Source of the DNA: Chinchilla lanigera
Lineage: Eukaryota > Chordata > Mammalia > Rodentia > Chinchillidae
DNA: 64,000 nucleotides
Direction of reading: 5' to 3'
Assembly (NCBI RefSeq): GCF_000276665.1
Contig: NW_004955417.1
Coordinates: 15,084,839 to 15,148,838 of the forward strand
Shown: positions 58,531 to 64,000 of the stretch, piece after piece
Numbering within the stretch: the stretch's first letter is position 1
Layout of the letters: the number at the start of each line of letters is the position of its first letter
Program-made: the position numbers and the translations under genes
The notes under the pieces: generated by a model
What the model saw: the letters and a program-made list of their open reading frames with translations, nothing else
Database searches by the model: none
What the model was told of the DNA's origin: nothing

Positions 58531-59986
58531 AACAGGTAGTTGTTTATAAGTGCTTTCGTCTAGCCAGACCTTTTTTTTTTTTTTTTTGGTGATGAGAGTG
58601 GCTTTCAAGCATGATTGAGCTCCATAGTAAGTGAGTGTTTCAGTGAGAATACATGATAGAGAGATGGCTTAGAAGTCAAGGGCCTCTAGGAGAATGAGGT
58701 GTATCAGGACCGCTTCACTGTCTGCAACCACACAACCACGTTAGGGGAATTTTTCCTGAGTAGTAGTGGGTTCTGTTTGCCAAGGTGACTTTCTTCCCAA
58801 TGAATTTCTAAGTCTGATCTCCATTCCGGCTAGATTCCAGGTTCATTTATTAATAGACTCATCGGTGTCATGCCTTTTAATCCCTTGAATCACTACCCTT
58901 CTAAACTGTTTCTTAACGCTCCCTCCACTCAGTAAAGTGACAACAATGGAGTATAACATTGTGGCATTCTCTAGATCCATAGCCAGGAAATAGAAGCCAA
59001 CTAGAGAAGCATCCATTGCATATTTTCTCTTATTATCTATAAGTTAATTAGCTAATTATGATTGTTTCTTATATCCTCAAGTTAATCATTTAGCTATACT
59101 TTTAGTTTACCAACACTACATTTCTTATTGTTTAAACCATAACCTAACTAGAGTGATAAAAGCATAAGCATAGAACTACTCTTATCACTTTGCCAGTGTT
59201 TTGCTATAACAAAACAGCAGCCAGCAGAGACCTCCGTTTGGTTGAGAAAGAGGTATCAACAGGAGAACATAGTACTTATGTGCTGAGCCTTAGCTGATTA
59301 ACAAAGGATGTTAGCTGCCTGATGACTGTTAGCTGAAACAGGTACTGGAAACAGTTTTTCAGCTAACATTATTTCTGTTGAAAATTGTGGCTTGCTTAAA
59401 CTGACTTGATCTGTTTAGGGTTCTGGAGTTGAACCTGAACCCTCTTCATAATAGAAGGAATGTCGTGGTTTTATTTACATCTCTCCCTGAGCAGATTTAC
59501 ACACACTTCGTGCACCCTCCCCCTAAGGGATCTAGGGATGTATTACCTAAATGATCCTTACTTTCTGCAGGGCACAAACTGTGGCTTTATAAATTGGTCT
59601 TGATTGTCAAGTTTAGGAGGCTGAGAACATGGTAATTCTAGCCTCTAGTACTCTACTCAAAAATATGCACTACCCAGTACAGCACTCTTTATAGGATGTT
59701 AATTCATTTTAAGAAATGTAAGTTTAAAGGGTCTCATGTTTCTTTTACTCATCCGTGTGTATGATTTATTATATGTATAAATCAAAACACATTCTTGGAA
59801 CATTTGTGATCTCTTTAAGGTAATTTCTGTGCTTATCCTGGAAATACAGGATACTTTGTATACCAGAGCTAATGACAACAGTCCTTTAGCGTTTCAGTGT
59901 TGTAACAATGGCCACTGGGCAGACAGCTGCCAAACATCTTGCAATTAATCTGATACACGTTGGCTTTCATATTCTTTCTCTTTCAG

Positions 59987-60148
59987 AACAAATGCCCCGA
60001 GGTAGAAGAGTTGGTCTTCAGCCATTTTGTGATCTGTAATGACACACAGGAGACACTGCGGTTTGGCCAGGTGGATACCGATGAAAATATTCTCCTGGCG
60101 AGTCTCCATAGTCACCAGTACAGCTGGCGCTCTCACAAATCCCCACAG
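59987..60148 (+). CDS. VPS13B: VPS13B internal exon (4 of 4)
   Basis: This 162-nt exon, exactly 54 codons (phase 0 to 0), lies between CTCTTTCAG and CCCCACAG|GTATTT. The peptide runs NKCPEVEELVFSHFVICNDT, QETLRFGQVDTDENILLASL and HSHQYSWRSHKSPQ, essentially the same as human VPS13B from memory, and leads into the SHR-binding/VAB region, whose next exon lies beyond the window. 'VICNDTxxxLRFGQ' is the asparagine-containing signature of a VAB repeat: in this fold each repeat has a conserved Asn, and the N of ICND is the likely one (inference). Because both borders are in phase 0, skipping would remove 54 residues without a frameshift. Confidence 0.95.
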
Positions 60149-60384
60149 GTATTTGAGAAACAGCCTTAAAAACAGAGCAGTTGTTAAGGTTAGGGATTCA
60201 TACATTGTGCATTTGTGTGCCTGTCTCCAGTTTGTTTCCTGTTTAAGTCTCCTGAGGAACCACACGGTATACTACAGCTGACAGAAACACAGAAATCTTC
60301 AAAGAGAGGGCTCAGTGCACCCCTCATCCCCCTGGAATGGAGCATTTTCCTTTTGAGCATGGATGTTGATGGGGCAGCAGGATG

Positions 60385-60590
60385 TGTTGACTAAGAACTA
60401 GACTCTAGAACCAAAGCATGTAGGTCTAGATCCGTTTTGTGCAACCATGCTTTACTGTGCTTCAGCATGCTCATATGTAAAATAAAGATAAAGTAGTTCC
60501 TATTCCTTTAGGTGTGAAGACTTAATGAGCTAATAATACTAGTGCTTGGTGTACAGTAAGCACTATGTGTTAGGCACCATTTTTCATTCA
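60385..60590 (+). repeat. MIR
   Basis: ACTAGACTCTAGAACCAAAG, TGCTTCAGCATGCTCATATGTAAAATAAAGATAA and ACTAGTGCTTGGTGTACAGTAAGCAC follow MIR order on the + strand. Confidence 0.75.
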
Positions 60591-60750
60591 TTTATTCTGT
60601 ACCAGGCACATGCTACATACTAGGAATGCAAGACAAGGAATCCCCTTCCTGTGCCCTCTAAGAACAGCTTACAGTCCGTGGTGCTATGAGCACAACGAAA
60701 AACTAGGTCCAAAGAAGCACTGAGAACAGATATACCAAAGGATGTATGTT
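60590..60750 (+). repeat. Ancient mammalian repeat, 5' part (family not assigned)
   Basis: CATTCATTTATTCTGTACCAGGCACATGC, ACTAGGAATGCAAGACAAGG and CCTTCCTGTGCCCTCTAAGAACAGCTTACAGTC are in the order of the same old family as 57985-58530. Confidence 0.45.
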
Positions 60751-62099
60751 TTCCAAGTAGTATAATTCCATTTTCCTGTCATTTTAGATGGAAATAATTA
60801 GAGAGATGTGCCCTGCAGGGATAATACAAGAATGAATTAAATACAAAGATGTGGTCTTAAATGAATAAAAGAAATCCTAGGGCGTACTCTCAAGAATAAT
60901 GTATTTCTAAATTCTGGGTAATAAGGCAGCCTACTGTCTGCTTGTGATTAAAAGAAAGTCATTAGATTAGAGAGCAAGTTTTCCCATCTGGTCTATAGAC
61001 CAGCTTCAGAGTGTGTGTTACCCTTGGGCTGCATCTTCCTTTTTTTCTTTTATCAGTAGCTACATTCGTAGTTTTGTTTTTTTCATCAAATTGCCACAGT
61101 GTTGTTTTATAAAATTTGGAAAGGTAGATATAGTGTCATATTTTCTCTTTTCATATATTTACCTAATTCAAAATCTGACAGGACATTAAACTACATAAAT
61201 CTTTTTTTAATAAAAGTTCTTACAAAAATTTGTCATACAATATGATATTGCACTCATATTTGTAGTGTGAATCACACGCCCTTATTTTCTAAATTGCCTC
61301 TTGAGAAATTTCCACATTAGAGAATTTTTAAATTGTTTGCCCCTTGTAGCATAAAGGACATTGTGTGTGTTTGTTTCAGAATTAAGTTTCTTTTTCTTAT
61401 TTTTTCTTAAAAGTGAAAGCATACAGATATAGACCCAAAAAGAAAGAAAGAAAGAAAAAGAAAACCCTGTACCTCTCTAATCCCAGCCATGTTAACACTT
61501 GTTGTATAACATTTTAGATCATCTAAAGGTTCCCATGGTGATTGCATTCCCAGCAGTGGACTGTGAGTGGCAAGGAGAGAGCCTTGGAAGAGCTGTGGTG
61601 ATGTGTAGCTAGTTGTACACTATCCCTGTAGCCATTTTGTCCATAGACACACAGCAAACCACTTAGCCAACAAAAAGCAAAGCAAAAGAAACTTAACCCT
61701 CCCCACAGTCATGCAAAGATGCATAGCTAATATAGCCCTCCGTGACTCAGGATTCCCTGGACAGGGGAGCCAGGAATGAGAAGGGGAAATCATAAGAATC
61801 ATTGGCTCCAGAGTGTGGGAAAACAATTTCTGGGTAGGGAAGAGATCAACAGAAAAGAAGAATTGACAGCCACTGCACCTTTCATATTTGTGCTGTTTTG
61901 CACATTTCCAAGGCCTTTTTGTATTTATTAGCAGTATTATTTTCAAACATCCCTGTGTTGTTTGTAGCATTTGTTATACATATTTTATAGATATGGAACT
62001 TACCTTTTGAGTTTCTATATACATAGTCTTATTTCCACAGCATTGTCTTGTTCTCCTGGGTTTTGGCATCATGATTTGTTACAACTGTGAAGCTGTAAG

Positions 62100-62700
62100 G
62101 TTCTGTCACATCTTGTTCCTGATCAGGGAACCAAAGATGTCCCATCTCAGGGACAAGCACCACTGCTGTGCTATCCAAGCAGCCAGCAGTGTAAACTCAT
62201 TCCCAATAAAAAAATTAAAGGGACAAAGTTTAATGAAAAGAAAACACTTTATTTGTAAAGAAGAAAAAGGAGGAGAAAGGAGGAAATAGGCTAACCTGAT
62301 GAGAAAGAATCAGGATGGGGGCTCCACAAAGATGGAGGACCAAAGGGCCCTTTATTCCCAGCTGCTTTTATAGGGGGTCAGTGACCCTCCGCACTCACAC
62401 CTGGAGCTTGCCACAACTGGATTAGCTTCCAGGCATCTCTGTTTAACGTCATTTCTTCCAGCAGTCTATGTGAAGCTTCTTTCTGTTTGTTTACTTGTCC
62501 TTGACCTACCTTTTAGGGCCTTATCTTTGGGGTAGCTGGCTAGTTGGCAAGGGGGTACCTTATTCATGGTAGGCTTAGAGTTAGTAAGGGGGCCTGCGGT
62601 ATCTGTTCTAATCTATAATGACCCTAGCGTGAATAATATAGTAACTGCAGAGTGAATACACATGTATATATATGCATAGGTGTGAGTACATACTGCCTTA
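62100..62700 (-). mobile_element. Possible solitary LTR
   Basis: On the - strand there is a TATAAAAGCAGC box (complement of about 62363-62374) followed closely by GGGAATAAAGGGCC, and about 130 bases further AATAAAGTGTTTTC (a polyadenylation-type signal, complement of about 62238-62252). The block is GC-richer than its surroundings and has a G/C-rich 'U3-like' part at 62380-62700. TG..CA ends, a primer site and a target duplication were not found, so this rests on the promoter and signal layout alone. Borders are approximate. Confidence 0.35.
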
Positions 62701-64000
62701 AACTTAAACGTCCCCCGCCTGTTTCTCCTATATTCTGTTGGAGGTGGGGACAACTTACTGTTTGTGCACTTGGCTTTCTGTCTGTGTTCTGCCTGTCAGC
62801 TCTTTTTCTGGTCTCTTGGTGCAATTCCAAAGGCCATTTGGTTCTTTATCTGGCTTTTCTCTTTCTCTACCACAGTCCTTGACCTGCTTCCCAGAGGAAT
62901 TTCTCTAAAAGTTTGTTTTTAACTCCTTCTAGTCAGGATTAGTTAGAAGACCTCATGAGGACCCTATTCTATTTTTTGCCTGTCCACAGATGCCTGACCC
63001 TACAGTTTAAAGAGAAAAAGCTGAGAAATTTCTGGTACAGAAGACCATGCAAATCTAAAACTAGACTAATATGGGATTCTTTGAATATCAACCCTTGCAA
63101 AATCTTAACTGTATTACCAAAAACAGTTAAGAACCATTCAGTGACAAACTGGAAGCATAAGACAGGGATCTGTGAACTTTTTTTTCTTTTAAATTTGTAA
63201 CTGCATTCTCTGGATGCAAATTTTAAGATGAGCAACAATCACTATAATTTGCTTTAGGCTAAAAGTGAAGATCACATTTATAGAAAACAGTATCTCTTTG
63301 CTATATCTGTGTCTACTGAAGTATGTTTTTAGACCTTCTGAAGCCAGATGTTTTAATGGGCCCAGAGGGTCTTCAAGGAATTCCTTACATCCACAATTGC
63401 AAATTCTGCTGTGTTCTAATGAGAGGTTACATCTGAGGCTCGGAAAAACTAACCACTTTGCTTCAAACTGCACCTGGAGCTAGTCAGAGACCCACAAGTG
63501 AGCACAATGTTCCTTTTTCCGACTCCCAAGTCATGTCCTGCATTGCCCAGCTAGCTTGGTTTTAGGAACATTTGTATCTGGGTTTTGTGCTACCTTGGGT
63601 GTTAGGCATTTCATAGTCTCCGGGAGGATTTCTAAAGTTCATAGAACTTAACTCCACTAAACAATGTAGCTTGTGTTGCAGAGACCAGGAAAGTGGCACT
63701 GACACCTGGGGAGGTTTCAAAGAGGTCAAGATATCTTAGAACCACACAAGAGGTTGCTAACAACATTGAGTCCCAGTAGGATGGGAAGAAACATAGACAC
63801 AACCAATCCCAGAAATCCGGAGCTGAATAACCTTTTAGGATTGAAAAATCATAAACTCTCCTTATAGTTTCTAACACGTTTGAGACGGAATCACTTACAA
63901 CACTGAATATCCCACAACAGTTTCTTGCCTGAACAAACTAAGGAAGAACAGAACTATTTCTTAGGGAATAACTGAGCATGTGTCAGCTGCACAGAATCAT

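Larger units (their letters stand above)
55005..59986 (+). other. VPS13B: VPS13B intron (5.0 kb)
   Basis: It runs from GTATGC to CTTTCTCTTTCAG. It holds an old ID remnant, a 23-bp direct repeat pair and an old repeat at 58.0-58.5 kb. The stretches 55.7-57.9 kb and 58.6-59.9 kb show nothing recognisable. Confidence 0.85.
60149..64000 (+). other. VPS13B: VPS13B intron (partial)
   Basis: It starts GTATTT and runs off the window. It contains a MIR, an old repeat and a possible - strand LTR. The stretches 60.8-62.0 and 62.9-64.0 kb show no recognised element. 63.3-63.9 kb has several medium ORFs on the - strand without known similarity and could be old retroviral or other repeat material. An (AAAG)n run lies at about 61439-61463. 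Confidence 0.8.

Noticed and set aside
61620..61970. 116-codon - strand ORF in the last intron
   Set aside because: No family resemblance, hydrophobic AT-driven composition and no supporting signals.
1..64000. CRISPR arrays, operons, rRNA, replication origins, phage-type systems
   Set aside because: The window is vertebrate intronic DNA. The repeats present are SINE, LINE, LTR, DNA-transposon or simple-sequence types, with no regularly spaced identical repeats.

Overview
The window is ordinary mammalian nuclear DNA: low gene density, AT-rich, full of interspersed repeats, with GT-AG introns. The repeats point to a rodent outside the mouse/rat group. There are B1-type (7SL-derived) SINEs, many young ID-like SINEs (tRNA-Ala-type body starting GGGGCTGGGGATTTAGCTCAG and ending in a GGTACCGG-type 3' end with an A-rich tail), dimers of the two, rodent-type L1 elements, and older mammal-wide MIR, LTR and DNA-transposon fossils. 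The ID variant suggests a castorimorph-like rodent (beaver, kangaroo rat and relatives), but that is a guess from memory.

One protein-coding gene is recognisable, on the + strand: VPS13B (COH1, the Cohen-syndrome gene), a very large bridge-like lipid-transfer protein of the Golgi and endosomes. Four consecutive internal exons are visible at 46073-46269, 53195-53376, 54655-55004 and 59987-60148. Their splice phases match (0/2, 2/1, 1/0, 0/0), they add up to 297 codons, and all borders are AG/GT. Neither end of the gene is in the window. The first 46 kb is read as part of one large intron because no other exon was recognised there. Very short exons could have been missed.

Layout: 1-4.9 kb is a stack of L1 pieces (a young L1 5' UTR on the - strand split by a + strand L1 3' end, then an older L1 ORF1 region carrying an ID) followed by a MaLR-like LTR. 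5.5-9.1 kb holds MIRs, a tiny hAT-like element, a 5'-truncated L1 that split a MIR and left a perfect 19-bp target duplication, and an ID. 9-26 kb is mostly unremarkable intron with old repeats, a 100-bp duplicated segment and a chimeric ID/B1 SINE. 26.0-31.3 kb is one long internally deleted - strand L1. 33.3-35.7 kb is a dead full-length Tigger-like transposon, followed by a small cluster of p53-type half-sites. 36-46 kb is old repeats plus a truncated L1. 46-60.2 kb carries the exons and several SINE insertions, including a U6 retropseudogene. 60.2-64 kb is intron with a possible antisense LTR.

No previously undescribed coding system was found. The observations most worth checking are the perfect p53-type 20-mer at 35980-35999, the chimeric SINE at 23660-23812, the repeated pairing of ID with B1, and the exact insertion footprints that allow allele reconstruction.
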